64,000 bases of DNA from assembly GCA_902595855.1 (NCBI GenBank), contig CACJRY010000001.1, forward strand, positions 176,182 through 240,181, read 5' to 3'. Position 1 is the stretch's first letter. Each line of letters starts with the position of its first letter. Shown here in pieces: positions 38,511 through 47,976 of the stretch. The notes under the pieces are model-generated. The model saw only the letters and a list, made by a program, of their open reading frames with translations, ran no database searches and had not been told where the DNA came from. Made by a program: the position numbers and the translations under genes. Origin of the DNA: an uncultured Alphaproteobacteria bacterium. Lineage in GTDB: Bacteria; Pseudomonadota; Alphaproteobacteria; HIMB59; GCA-002718135.

Positions 38511-38971
38511 ATTGATTTATCCAAATATTTAAAAATAAAATTAACACAATTATTTTGTATGGTAATTCTTGTACCATTAAAATTCTTTTTGAAGACTTTC
38601 ATTTTTCCATTAATTATTATTCCAATATAAATTAAACCAACAGGCTTCTTCTTTGTGCCACCACCTGGACCTGCTATTCCAGTCGTTGCTATGCAAATAT
38701 TAGTTTTATTTGTTGAATATAGTCCATTTACCATTTCTATTGCAATTTCTTTGCTTACAGCTCCGTATTTTTTTAATGTTGTTTTTTTTACATTTAGGTC
38801 TCTTATCTTTAATTCATTGGAGTAAGTAACATATCCACCAAGATATATTTTTGAAGAGTTCTGATTTTTGGTAATGCTATAAGCTAATAATCCTCCAGTA
38901 CAAGACTCTGCAGTTGAAACTGTAATTTTTTTATTAATTAATTTATTAATTATTTTTTTATATGAAGGCAT
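38507..38971 (-). CDS. CinA C-terminal domain protein (nicotinamide-nucleotide amidase, PncC-like)
   Basis: Members deamidate nicotinamide mononucleotide in pyridine nucleotide salvage. The signature KITVSTAESCTGGLLAYSIT (about 14-33, catalytic Ser) and ATTGIAGPGGGTKKKPVGLIYIGI (about 95-118) are clear. 154 aa matches the stand-alone domain; the N-terminal molybdopterin-binding part of long CinA is absent. Overlaps pgpA by 14 bases in the conserved cinA-pgpA-ispDF cluster. Its 3' end touches ratA. Confidence 0.92.
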   Translation of the reverse strand: MPSYKKIINKLINKKITVSTAESCTGGLLAYSITKNQNSSKIYLGGYVTYSNELKIRDLNVKKTTLKKYGAVSKEIAIEMVNGLYSTNKTNICIATTGIAGPGGGTKKKPVGLIYIGIIINGKMKVFKKNFNGTRITIQNNCVNFIFKYLDKSI

Positions 38972-39431
38972 TGATGATCATAATTGTTAATACAGTATAT
39001 AGCCCTGCAATGATATCATCAAGAATTACACCATACCCATTATGGAGTTGCTTATCAAAATAACTTGCAGGAAATAATTTAGAAATATCAAATAGTCTGA
39101 AAATAACAAAAATTAACAAACATGTTACAAAGTTATTGTATATATTTATGAAATCATAAAATAAGAAAATGAAGAAAATACCAAGTAGCTCATCTATTAT
39201 AATATGTTTTGAGTCATGAGAGTCAGTAAAAGATGAAAAATAATTAATCAAATAATTTGAAAGAAAGAATAAGATAATGAAAATTATCACTAATATTACT
39301 AAAGGTAATGATAGAATATTAAACAAAATATACATTAGAAATAATGAAGCCAAACTACCCCAAGTTCCTGGTGCAATTTTGATATACCCAATATAAAATA
39401 TTGAAACGAAAAGTTTAGTAAAATTTTTCAT
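38958..39431 (-). CDS. pgpA: phosphatidylglycerophosphatase A
   Basis: Dephosphorylates phosphatidylglycerophosphate to phosphatidylglycerol in the inner membrane. The family start IKIAPGTWGSLASL (about 17-30) and the DELLGIFF segment are present, with four hydrophobic segments and the DDIIAGLY motif near the C-terminus. 157 aa is normal. It overlaps ispDF by 17 bases and the cinA-like gene by 14. Confidence 0.92.
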   Translation of the reverse strand: MKNFTKLFVSIFYIGYIKIAPGTWGSLASLFLMYILFNILSLPLVILVIIFIILFFLSNYLINYFSSFTDSHDSKHIIIDELLGIFFIFLFYDFINIYNNFVTCLLIFVIFRLFDISKLFPASYFDKQLHNGYGVILDDIIAGLYTVLTIMIINAFI

Positions 39432-40554
39432 TTGTAATTTGTACTATCGATTCAGCTGCTATGCCAAGCCCATCACCAATAAAGCCTATTTTTTCATTTG
39501 AAGTTGCCTTTATTGAAATGATTTTCTCTGGTATTTTTAGTAAAAGAGATAATTTTTTTATCATTTTTTTTCTATGTTTATTGATATTAGGTTTTTCACA
39601 AATAAAATTAATATCGAGATTAGATATAAAAAAATTATTTTCTTTTAGTTTATCTTTTGCAAATTTCAAAAAATATTCAGAACTTTTATTTTTCCATTTT
39701 GGATCTTTGTTTGAAAAATAATATCCTATATCTTTCATAGACAATGCTCCAAAAATACTATCACAAATTGCATGAATACCAACGTCAGCATCAGAGTGTC
39801 CAATTAATTTATTGAAATCAATTTTTATCCCACACAGTTTTAGTCCAGTTTTTTTATTTGTGTCAATTTGATGAATATCGTAACCAATACCTGATTTGTA
39901 TATTGGTTTAAGAAAAATTTTAAAGTAGTTTAAATCTTCAGGATATGTTATTTTTATATTTAATTTTTCACCTTTAATAAAGTTTAATTCTTTTTCATTA
40001 ATTAATATTGAGTCATCTTTTGCATTAATTAACTGACTTTTTTCATGAGCTTTTAAAATTGTATTAAAATTAAAACCTTGTGGGGTTTGGATCAATTTTA
40101 TAGTTTTGTTAAATTCTTTTTTTGATATGATTTTTTTATCAGGGCTAATAACATAGGGTATTGCCGACTTATTTTTATTGAGACTTCGTATTATTTTTAT
40201 TATTAATTTATTTGAACAGAATGGTCGTGCTGCATCATGTATTAAAACATTAGTTGGTTTGTATTTATTTAATTTCTTTAGAGCGTTTAATGATGATAAT
40301 TGTCTATTTTTGCCTGCTTGAGCAAAAATTAATTTTAATAGAGGGTATTTAATCTTGAGATTTTTAAGATATTTTTGATCAGATCTTCTGATGACAATTA
40401 ATATTATATCAAAAAAATTAGTCTCTATGCGATTTAAAAAAAAATCTATAAGATTTTCACCATTAATTTCATTAAATTGTTTAGGTAGTTTGTTATTGAA
40501 CCTTTTACCTCTACCGCCCGCTAGGATAACGAGTGCATTTTTTATTTTTTTCAT
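39415..40554 (-). CDS. ispDF: bifunctional IspD/IspF
   Basis: Fusion of MEP cytidylyltransferase (IspD) and MEcPP synthase (IspF), two non-consecutive steps of isoprenoid synthesis; the fusion is typical of Alphaproteobacteria. IspD occupies about 1-215 (LVILAGGRGKRFNNKLPKQF; VLIHDAARPF). IspF spans about 220-379 (GIGYDIHQID, LIGHSDADVGIHAICDSIFGALSMKDIG, SIKATSNEKIGFIGDGLGIAAES). 379 aa is normal. It is transcribed away from ntrY across a 61-base gap. Confidence 0.96.
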   Translation of the reverse strand: MKKIKNALVILAGGRGKRFNNKLPKQFNEINGENLIDFFLNRIETNFFDIILIVIRRSDQKYLKNLKIKYPLLKLIFAQAGKNRQLSSLNALKKLNKYKPTNVLIHDAARPFCSNKLIIKIIRSLNKNKSAIPYVISPDKKIISKKEFNKTIKLIQTPQGFNFNTILKAHEKSQLINAKDDSILINEKELNFIKGEKLNIKITYPEDLNYFKIFLKPIYKSGIGYDIHQIDTNKKTGLKLCGIKIDFNKLIGHSDADVGIHAICDSIFGALSMKDIGYYFSNKDPKWKNKSSEYFLKFAKDKLKENNFFISNLDINFICEKPNINKHRKKMIKKLSLLLKIPEKIISIKATSNEKIGFIGDGLGIAAESIVQITNEKFY

Positions 40555-40595
40555 TTATAAAGTGTTTATATATTAGTTTATTATATAGTAAAAAA

Positions 40596-40601
40596 TATAA
40601 T
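40596..40601 (+). promoter_or_regulatory. possible ntrY promoter -10
   Basis: A perfect TATAAT in the 61-base gap between divergent ispDF and ntrY, 14 bases before the ntrY ATG. No convincing -35 is seen and the whole gap is AT-rich, so this is tentative. No Shine-Dalgarno sequence precedes ntrY. Confidence 0.3.
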
Positions 40602-40615
40602 TTAAACCTATCTAA

Positions 40616-42763
40616 ATGATAAGTCTTACCAAAATATTAAATAAATTATATCTATCCAAATTCTCGTTTTATTTATTGCTGGCTCTAATACTTATTAGTT
40701 TTTCGATAACATTCTATTTGATGCTTCCAAATAATAATCTAGTTAAAAACCCATTACAATTACAGTATTTTTTATTAGCTGATGTTTTTTTTGTTATATT
40801 GCTTTTGGCACTTATAATAAGACAATTAATTCTGATTGTTATTCATAGACGCAATCAAAAAGATAATTCTAAACTATATATTAAATTTGTTAATTTATTT
40901 ACTGCTATGGCGGTCGGCCCAACTATTGGATTAGTTGTTATTACGTCACTCTTTTTTAATTTAGAATTTAGAACTTGGTATGGAGGAGCGGTAAGAGATG
41001 CGGTAGTTAATTCCAATATAGTTGCAAGAGATTATGAGAATGAAATACAAGCTGAAATAATTTCTGATACACAATTAATTATGAGAGAAATAGTAAAAGT
41101 TTCAAGAAACAATGAAGTTAATATTAATTCTATTAATCAAGGGCTAAATGAATTTATTAATTTACGAACGATTTCAAATATTTATTTATTCAATAAAAAA
41201 GGTGAAGTCTATTTGAATTTTAAAGATCAAGAAAATAAAAATTTTCTTTTTCCATCACTAGATATATTTGAAATTTTAGACCAAAACAGAGTTTATATTT
41301 TTCAATTAAATAAAAATTCTATTTCTGCATATAAAAAGATTAATTTTTTAGGTGATGTATTTATGCAGGTAAACAGAGAGCTTAATACAAATATCTGGGA
41401 TCATGTTGCAGCGACTAAAGATGCTTACAATATATATACCAAAAAAGAAAATGAAAGCGCAGGAATTCAGATAACATATTCAATGATCTTTGTATTATTT
41501 TCAATTGGTTTTGTTTTAATTGCTGTTTTAATAGGTTTTAATTTAGCTAAAAGATTATCAAGGCCAATATCGAATTTAATTCAATCAGCTAATGAAATCT
41601 CAAAAGGAAACTTTGATGCAAAAGTCTCTGAAGTTGATCAATTCGATGAAATTAAAGTTTTACTCTCATCGTATAACAAAATGATTGTTGAAATCGAAAA
41701 TAAACAAAATCAACTTATATTTAAAAGTAATGAAGATGAAGAAAAAAGATTATTCATTGAAGCAATACTTAGTTTACTTACTATTGGAGTTGTTTCTTTA
41801 GATAGTAATATGAATGTTCTGTTTTTTAACCAAACAACAAATAAACTTTTTAAAGGTAAAAAAATTTTAGAAAATAAAAAAAATTTTTTAACAGTTTTTC
41901 CTGATTGGAAAAATATTTTTAATAACTTTAAAAAATCAAAAAAAATACTTGAAAACTTTCAAACTGAAATACTTATAAATGATGATCTTAGAAATTTTAA
42001 CATAAGAATTATTAAAGAATTCAAAGATGATAAAATTAATGGCTATATTGTAGCAATAGATGATACAACATCATTTATATTAGCTGAAAAACATGCCGCA
42101 TGGTCAGATATTGCAAGAAAAATTGCACATGAAGTTAAGAATCCACTAACTCCAATTAAGCTATCTGCTGAAAGGATAGAAAAAAAATATCTTAATAAAG
42201 AGTTTGAAAATGATGATATTAAAGTATTAACAAAAACTATTTCTAGACAAGTTGATGATATAGGAAAATTAATTGATGAGTTTTCTTCATTTGCAAGAAT
42301 GCCTGAACCAGAAATCAAACTTGATAATTTATCAAAATGTTTAAATGAATCATATTTATTATTTTCTAATTCACATAAAAATATAAAATTTAATATTAAC
42401 CAAGAAAAACAAGATATTTATTTTCAATTCGATAAATTTCAATTATCACAATGTTTTAATAATTTAATTAAAAATGCTGTTGAGGCTGTTGAAAAAATTC
42501 CAAATCCATCAATTTCCATTAATCTTATACCTAAGAATAATAAAATATTGATAGAAATAGTTGATAACGGTATCGGTATTTCAAAAGAGATGGTAAACAA
42601 AATTTTTGAACCTTATTTTACAACAAAAAACAAAGGTACGGGCCTAGGTTTATCAATAGTAAAAAAAATAATTGAAGATCATAACGGTAAAATTAGAATA
42701 GAAAAAAATAAACAAATGGCTGGTACAACTAGTTCCATTATATTCGATAATTTAAATGTTTAA
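40616..42763 (+). CDS. ntrY: sensor histidine kinase NtrY
   Basis: Membrane sensor of the NtrYX two-component system, linked in other Alphaproteobacteria to nitrogen, redox and envelope control. Three N-terminal membrane segments (about 17-37, 46-70, 90-112), a periplasmic sensor region, a fourth segment (about 285-308), HAMP (about 308-360), PAS-like (about 380-490), HisKA with phospho-His in AHEVKNPLTPIKLSAERI (about 504-521), and HATPase with NLIKNAVEAV, DNGIGI and TKNKGTGLGLSIVKKI. 715 aa is normal. Overlaps ntrX by 8 bases. Confidence 0.95.
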   Translation: MISLTKILNKLYLSKFSFYLLLALILISFSITFYLMLPNNNLVKNPLQLQYFLLADVFFVILLLALIIRQLILIVIHRRNQKDNSKLYIKFVNLFTAMAVGPTIGLVVITSLFFNLEFRTWYGGAVRDAVVNSNIVARDYENEIQAEIISDTQLIMREIVKVSRNNEVNINSINQGLNEFINLRTISNIYLFNKKGEVYLNFKDQENKNFLFPSLDIFEILDQNRVYIFQLNKNSISAYKKINFLGDVFMQVNRELNTNIWDHVAATKDAYNIYTKKENESAGIQITYSMIFVLFSIGFVLIAVLIGFNLAKRLSRPISNLIQSANEISKGNFDAKVSEVDQFDEIKVLLSSYNKMIVEIENKQNQLIFKSNEDEEKRLFIEAILSLLTIGVVSLDSNMNVLFFNQTTNKLFKGKKILENKKNFLTVFPDWKNIFNNFKKSKKILENFQTEILINDDLRNFNIRIIKEFKDDKINGYIVAIDDTTSFILAEKHAAWSDIARKIAHEVKNPLTPIKLSAERIEKKYLNKEFENDDIKVLTKTISRQVDDIGKLIDEFSSFARMPEPEIKLDNLSKCLNESYLLFSNSHKNIKFNINQEKQDIYFQFDKFQLSQCFNNLIKNAVEAVEKIPNPSISINLIPKNNKILIEIVDNGIGISKEMVNKIFEPYFTTKNKGTGLGLSIVKKIIEDHNGKIRIEKNKQMAGTTSSIIFDNLNV

Positions 42764-44090
42764 AGTTTTAATAATTGATGATGAAAAGGATATTTGTTTC
42801 TTAATATCTGAAATTCTAAAAGATGAAAAATATTTAACTTATTCAGCTTTCAATTCAAATGAAGCAATTTCGCAATTTATTAAATATAACCCAGATTTAG
42901 TAATTCTTGATGTTTGGCTATCAAACAGTAAGTTGGATGGTATTGAAATACTTAAAGAATTTAAAAAAATATCTAGCAATGTTCCTGTAATTATCATTAG
43001 TGGACATGGGACAGTGGATTTAGCAGTTAGCTCAATTAAAAATGGAGCTTATGATTTTATAGAAAAACCATTTAATAGTGATAAATTATTAATTCTAGCT
43101 AAAAGAGCTATAGAAAGCTCTAAACTGTTAAATGAGAATAAAAATTTAAAAGAATTAGTGATCCCAGATATTGATTTAGTAGGTAATTCAAATTTTATTA
43201 ATAATACAAAAAAAAATATAGAGATTTTTTCTAAATCAAATTCACGTTTATTGATTGAAGGACCTTTTGGTGTTGGAAAAAAATTAATAGCAAATCAAAT
43301 TCATAAAATATCTAAATATAGCAATAAAATTCCAATATATATTGATTTCGCAACATTAAATGAAAACAATTTGGAAGTTCTTTTCTCTGAGGATATTAAA
43401 AATTTAAATGATAATCTTTTCATTAGATCTAATATGAACACTTTAATTCTTTCAAATATTGATTTAATACCATTAAAATTTCAAAAACAATTTTTATTTT
43501 TCATAGAAAATTCAGAATTTTTTAAATCTGCTAATATTGATTTAGATCATAAGATTATAACAATTTCAGAAAAAAAATTAGAAGAAGAAATTGTAAACGG
43601 CAATTTTCTTTCTAGATTATATGAGCGACTCAAAGTTGATCATTTAGTATGCCCAAGTCTATCAAAGCGTGTTCCTGATATTGTCCCAATATTAAATTAT
43701 TATATTTCAAAATTTAATTCTAGGAGTATAGATTTGAGTTTTTCAAAATCAGCAATATCTAAATTAGAAATGTTTAATTGGCCTGGAAATGTTGCTCAGT
43801 TAGTTAATTATGTTGAAAAAACTGTTATTCTTAATCAAACAGCAACAGACGATCTAGTTCTTGATGTAGACAACTTGGCACTTGAAATGGGAGATTTTAA
43901 CAAAGATCAAATTAATTTAATCAATTATGATTTATCATTAAAAGAAGCAAGAATGGAATTTGAAAAAGAGTATTTAGTATCGCAAATTAGAAGATTTAGT
44001 GGTAATATATCTAAAGTATCAGAATTTACTGGTATGGAAAGAACAGCTCTTTATAGAAAACTTAAATCATTAAATATTTCAGTTAAATAA
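42756..44090 (+). CDS. ntrX: response regulator NtrX, with degenerate AAA+ domain
   Basis: Partner of NtrY. Receiver domain 1-120 with phospho-Asp in PDLVILDVWLS (about 51) and the Lys in FIEKPFNSDKL. The AAA+ domain has a Walker A-like GPFGVGKKLIANQIH (about 170-184) but no GAFTGA loop and no clear Walker B, so it probably cannot remodel sigma-54 polymerase. The Fis-type helix-turn-helix is intact at the C-terminus (NISKVSEFTGMERTALYRKLKSLNI). 444 aa. It likely acts as a DNA-binding regulator of ordinary promoters. Confidence 0.94.
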   Translation: MFKVLIIDDEKDICFLISEILKDEKYLTYSAFNSNEAISQFIKYNPDLVILDVWLSNSKLDGIEILKEFKKISSNVPVIIISGHGTVDLAVSSIKNGAYDFIEKPFNSDKLLILAKRAIESSKLLNENKNLKELVIPDIDLVGNSNFINNTKKNIEIFSKSNSRLLIEGPFGVGKKLIANQIHKISKYSNKIPIYIDFATLNENNLEVLFSEDIKNLNDNLFIRSNMNTLILSNIDLIPLKFQKQFLFFIENSEFFKSANIDLDHKIITISEKKLEEEIVNGNFLSRLYERLKVDHLVCPSLSKRVPDIVPILNYYISKFNSRSIDLSFSKSAISKLEMFNWPGNVAQLVNYVEKTVILNQTATDDLVLDVDNLALEMGDFNKDQINLINYDLSLKEARMEFEKEYLVSQIRRFSGNISKVSEFTGMERTALYRKLKSLNISVK

Positions 44091-44094
44091 CTAA

Positions 44095-45459
44095 ATGAAA
44101 ACAATTATTTGTGGGTCTGGTGATGTTGGCTATAGTATAGCAGACAAACTTTCAAAAGAAAATTTTGAGGTTACTGTTGTAGATGAGCCTTCTGCAAAAC
44201 TAAATAAAATCTCTGAAAATTTAGATGTAAAAGTAGTTTCTGGTATTCCTAGTTTGCCTTCTACATTAATGAATGCAGGAGCAAAAGATTGTGAAATATT
44301 AATTGCTGTTACCAAAAGTGATGAAACAAACATGATTGCATGTCAAATTGGACATTCTTTATTTAAAATTCCAAAAAAAATAGCAAGAATAAGACAACAA
44401 GATTATCTCAAGGGAGAATGGCAAAAATTATATACAAAAAATGATCTTCCAATCGATGCTATTATTTCTCCAGAACAAGAAGTAGCAAGTGCTTTTCATA
44501 GAAGAATAATCTCACCTGGAACAATTGATATGCTTGAGTTATCAGAAAAACAATTGAAATTGATTGGATTTAAATGTGATGATAATTGTAGTCATATAGG
44601 ATTAACTGTTAGGGAATTATCTGCCAAATTTCCAGATTACCTAGCAAATATTTTATTTATTTTCAGGGGTGATAAAAAATTTATTGTTAATTCTTCAACT
44701 AAAATAGAAAAAAATGATTTGATTTACATGGTTGTCGAGACGCAAAATTTAAAAGATGTGCTAAAAGAGTTTGGACACAAAGAATTACAAGCACAAAAAA
44801 TTGTTATTATTGGAGGAGGAAATATAGGTTTTTCTCTTGCTGAATTAATTGAAAATGATGATAATGGTATTTCAACTGAATTGATTGAGCTTGATAAAGA
44901 AAGATCCCAGTTTTTAGCATCACAATTAAACAATGTCACTATCACTAATGGTGATGGTTTAGACAATCAAATATTAGATGAAGTGAATATAGCTGAAGCT
45001 GGATATTGTATTGCTGTCACTGAGGATGATGAAGTAAATGTTTTAGCTTCACTACTTGCCAAAAGAGCAGGCACAAAGCAGTGTATGGCTCTTATAAATA
45101 ATAGTTCTTACACATCACTATTATCAAATATCGGTATAGACATAACAATCGATCCTAAACTAATCACTATTTCAAAAATATTGGAAAAAGTCAGAGGTGG
45201 AGGCATAATGAATGATTATTCACTTGGTGATGGATTTGGTGAAGTAATAGAGGCAATGATAAATAAACAATCACCACTTTGTAACAAAAATTTAAAAGAA
45301 TTAAATTTACCAAAAAGTGTTAGAATAGGATCTATATTAAGGGATGGTCAAATAATTATTCCTAACAGTAATACAAATTTTAAAGAAAATGATGATGTTG
45401 TATTCTTTGTAGAGACACCATATATCAATAAGTTAGAAAAATTACTTTCTTCATACTAA
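44095..45459 (+). CDS. trkA: Trk potassium uptake peripheral protein TrkA
   Basis: NAD-binding regulatory subunit of the Trk potassium channel at the inner membrane. It has two RCK halves: KTIICGSGDVGYSIADKLSKENFEVTVVDE (about 2-31) and KIVIIGGGNIGFSLAEL (about 232-248) are the two nucleotide-binding starts, each followed by a TrkA-C domain. 454 aa is normal. The membrane subunit TrkH is not in the window. The ntrYX-trkA order is conserved in Alphaproteobacteria. Confidence 0.96.
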   Translation: MKTIICGSGDVGYSIADKLSKENFEVTVVDEPSAKLNKISENLDVKVVSGIPSLPSTLMNAGAKDCEILIAVTKSDETNMIACQIGHSLFKIPKKIARIRQQDYLKGEWQKLYTKNDLPIDAIISPEQEVASAFHRRIISPGTIDMLELSEKQLKLIGFKCDDNCSHIGLTVRELSAKFPDYLANILFIFRGDKKFIVNSSTKIEKNDLIYMVVETQNLKDVLKEFGHKELQAQKIVIIGGGNIGFSLAELIENDDNGISTELIELDKERSQFLASQLNNVTITNGDGLDNQILDEVNIAEAGYCIAVTEDDEVNVLASLLAKRAGTKQCMALINNSSYTSLLSNIGIDITIDPKLITISKILEKVRGGGIMNDYSLGDGFGEVIEAMINKQSPLCNKNLKELNLPKSVRIGSILRDGQIIIPNSNTNFKENDDVVFFVETPYINKLEKLLSSY

Positions 45460-45462
45460 TAA

Positions 45463-46302
45463 ATGTCAAAATATGTGTATATTAATAATAAATATTTAAA
45501 GTTTAAAGACGCAAAAATTCATATTGAGGACAGAGGTTTCCAATTTTCAGACAGTGTTTATGAAGTTATAAAAGTTTTAAATAGCAAGTTACTTGATATT
45601 GAGTTTCACTTTAGTAGATTAAAATATTCAACTAAAGAACTGAATTTTAATTATAAAGTTAATCAAACTTTTTTAACTAAAATTTTTATTAATTTGGTTA
45701 ACAAGAATAAATTAAAAAATGGAATAATTTATTTGCAAATTACTAGGGGAATACAGCCTCGTGAGCATGCTTATAAAAAATATCTAAAGCCAAATATAAT
45801 TATATATACAACTAAGAAAAAATTTAATTTACCTGACAAAAATTATAAAGGCTATAAAGCAATTACCTATCCTGATATTAGATGGGGAAGACCAGATATA
45901 AAAACAACCTCATTGTTAGCTAATATTTTAGCTGCTACTGAAGCCAGTAAGCAAGGAGCTTACGAGACAATTTTAACTAAGGGAAAAAAAGTTACTGAGG
46001 CTGCTCATTCAAATGTTTGGATAGTAAAAGGGACAAAAATTATTACACATCCAGCAAATAAAGAAATTTTAAAAGGTGTTACAAGGACAGTTTTAAAAAA
46101 AATCATAAGGTCTTTAAATTTAGAATTAATTGAAAAAGAATTTTCTATAAAAGAACTTTTGAAGTCTGAAGAAGTTTTCATTACGAGCTCAGGTAGTTTA
46201 GTGACACCTATAACTCATGTAGATAAAATTAAAATAAACAATGGAAAAATTGGAGCAATCACAAAGTCTCTTGCTTTAAATTTATACAAAGCTATTATTT
46301 AA
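45463..46302 (+). CDS. dat: PLP-dependent aminotransferase class IV, D-amino-acid transaminase type
   Basis: Fold-type IV aminotransferase; best fit is D-alanine transaminase, making D-amino acids such as D-Glu for peptidoglycan. Seen: YINNKYLKFKDAKIHIEDRGFQFSDSVYEVI (about 5-35), the PLP-binding Lys in RPDIKTTSLLANILAATEA, VTEAAHSNVWIV, ILKGVTRTVL and the EVFITSSGSLVTPI block. 279 aa is normal. Branched-chain transaminase or aminodeoxychorismate lyase are related alternatives, but the adjacency trkA-dat is known in Alphaproteobacteria and supports the call. Confidence 0.82.
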   Translation: MSKYVYINNKYLKFKDAKIHIEDRGFQFSDSVYEVIKVLNSKLLDIEFHFSRLKYSTKELNFNYKVNQTFLTKIFINLVNKNKLKNGIIYLQITRGIQPREHAYKKYLKPNIIIYTTKKKFNLPDKNYKGYKAITYPDIRWGRPDIKTTSLLANILAATEASKQGAYETILTKGKKVTEAAHSNVWIVKGTKIITHPANKEILKGVTRTVLKKIIRSLNLELIEKEFSIKELLKSEEVFITSSGSLVTPITHVDKIKINNGKIGAITKSLALNLYKAII

Positions 46303-46307
46303 ATCCA

Positions 46308-47099
46308 GTGGTTAATGTAGATGATATAAGAGAAATTTTATATAATATCAGTAATAGAATTATACTACCAAGTTTTGGAAATTTAACTAAAAATCAAATT
46401 ACATACAAAAATGAAAAAGATATAGTAACAGAAATTGATATTAAGGTTGAAAAAGAGCTTTATTCTCATTTCTCAAAAATGATTAAAAATTCTAAGTTCA
46501 TTGGAGAAGAAACTTATTCCAAGGATTCCTCAATATTAAATTACTATCTATCAGATAATTATTGCTGGACTGTTGACCCTATAGATGGAACTAGTAATTT
46601 TGCAAAATCAAAAGAGAGATTTGCAGTAATGGTATCATTAACTAAGAACAGGCAAATAATCCAATCATTTATTTATAAACCTATTGGTGAAGAATTTATG
46701 TTTGCTGATAAAACAGGAACTTTTTTTAATAATAAAAAAATTGAATTAAGTGTAAATACTACTATTGAAAATTCTATTGGCTCAATAAGTACAAAGTATT
46801 GGGATGGAAATAAAAAAGAAAAGTTAGTTGCAATAAAAGATAATTTTAAAAATATTAATTCTTATGGATCAATTGGTTGTGAGTATTTTGATATTGTGCT
46901 TGGAATAAGAAATTTTGCTTTATTATCTCGATTATATCCTTGGGATCATATACCAGGTGTTTTTATTGTAAGACAAGCAGGAGGTCATGATTGTCATTTT
47001 GATAAATTAGAATATAAATTTTATGAAAATTCTAAAAATCTTGTTGTGAGCAGCTCAAAAAATTTAAGCTATGAAATATTAAATCTAATTGGAGAATAA
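46308..47099 (+). CDS. inositol-monophosphatase-family phosphatase (possible histidinol-phosphatase)
   Basis: Lithium-sensitive Mg2+-dependent sugar-phosphatase fold. Metal ligands are visible in FIGEETYS (about 65-72), WTVDPIDGTSNFAKS (about 85-99) and YPWDHIPGVFIVRQAGG (about 219-235). 263 aa is normal. In Alphaproteobacteria several family members act as histidinol-phosphate phosphatase (HisN); the sequence alone does not settle the substrate. The start is a GTG at 46308, five bases after the dat stop. An ORF-track TTG start of the next gene overlaps its end, but the real start is 4 bases downstream. Confidence 0.85.
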   Translation: MVNVDDIREILYNISNRIILPSFGNLTKNQITYKNEKDIVTEIDIKVEKELYSHFSKMIKNSKFIGEETYSKDSSILNYYLSDNYCWTVDPIDGTSNFAKSKERFAVMVSLTKNRQIIQSFIYKPIGEEFMFADKTGTFFNNKKIELSVNTTIENSIGSISTKYWDGNKKEKLVAIKDNFKNINSYGSIGCEYFDIVLGIRNFALLSRLYPWDHIPGVFIVRQAGGHDCHFDKLEYKFYENSKNLVVSSSKNLSYEILNLIGE

Positions 47100-47103
47100 T
47101 TAT

Positions 47104-47976
47104 ATGGAAATTAAAAATGTTACTTTTATTGGTCTTGGGGTCATGGGCTACAACATGGCTGGTCATCTTAAAAAAAACAACTTTAACACAACAGTTTATA
47201 ACAGAACTAGTTCAGTAGCAGATAAATGGGTTGATGAATTTTCAGGAATGTCAAAATCAACTCCTGGTGAAGCATCATCTGATGCTCAAATAGTATTTAT
47301 TTGTGTAGGTAGAGATGAAGATTTAGTATCTGTTATGGAGGGTGATAATGGTATTATAAACAATATAAAAGAAAATACTATAATAGTAGATCATACAACT
47401 GCTTCAGCAGATATTGCAAGAAAATATTATCAAAAAGCTAAAGATAAAAATTTTCATTTTCTTGACGCACCAGTCTCTGGTGGTCAAGCAGGAGCAGAGA
47501 ATGGTATTTTATCAATAATGGTTGGTGGGGATGAGAAAAATTTTCAAATTGCAAAACCAGTGATGACGTCATATGGCAAAACTATTGAACTAATTGGTCC
47601 AACTGGATCAGGTCAATTAGCTAAAATGATTAACCAAATTTGTATTGCGGGTTTGGTGCAAGGTTTATCAGAGGCTTTGTCATTTGGTAAAAAAGCAAAC
47701 TTAGATATGGAAAAAGTATTACAAGTAATTTCTAAAGGTGCAGCACAATCTTGGCAAATGGAAAATAGATACAGAACTATGCTCAAGGGAGAATATGAAT
47801 TTGGCTTTGCGGTTGATTGGATGCGAAAAGATTTATCAATTTGTTTTAATGAAGCTGAAAAAAATGGTGCCTCTCTCCCAGTAACTAAAATTGTTGATAG
47901 ATTTTATGAAGAAGTTCAAAAAAATGGTGGGTCTAGATATGATACGTCATCATTAATGACTTTAGTTGATGATTAA
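47104..47976 (+). CDS. 3-hydroxyisobutyrate-dehydrogenase-family oxidoreductase
   Basis: NAD(P)-dependent beta-hydroxyacid dehydrogenase. Rossmann motif FIGLGVMGYNMAGHLKKNNF at the N-terminus, substrate loop DAPVSGGQAGAENGILSIMVGG (about 122-143), and catalytic Lys in LAKMINQICIAGLVQGLSEAL (about 172-192). I use ATG 47104 rather than the track's TTG at 47089. 290 aa is normal. Substrate could be 3-hydroxyisobutyrate, tartronate semialdehyde or a similar small acid; no catabolic neighbours help decide. Overlaps the EamA gene by 8 bases. Confidence 0.88.
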   Translation: MEIKNVTFIGLGVMGYNMAGHLKKNNFNTTVYNRTSSVADKWVDEFSGMSKSTPGEASSDAQIVFICVGRDEDLVSVMEGDNGIINNIKENTIIVDHTTASADIARKYYQKAKDKNFHFLDAPVSGGQAGAENGILSIMVGGDEKNFQIAKPVMTSYGKTIELIGPTGSGQLAKMINQICIAGLVQGLSEALSFGKKANLDMEKVLQVISKGAAQSWQMENRYRTMLKGEYEFGFAVDWMRKDLSICFNEAEKNGASLPVTKIVDRFYEEVQKNGGSRYDTSSLMTLVDD

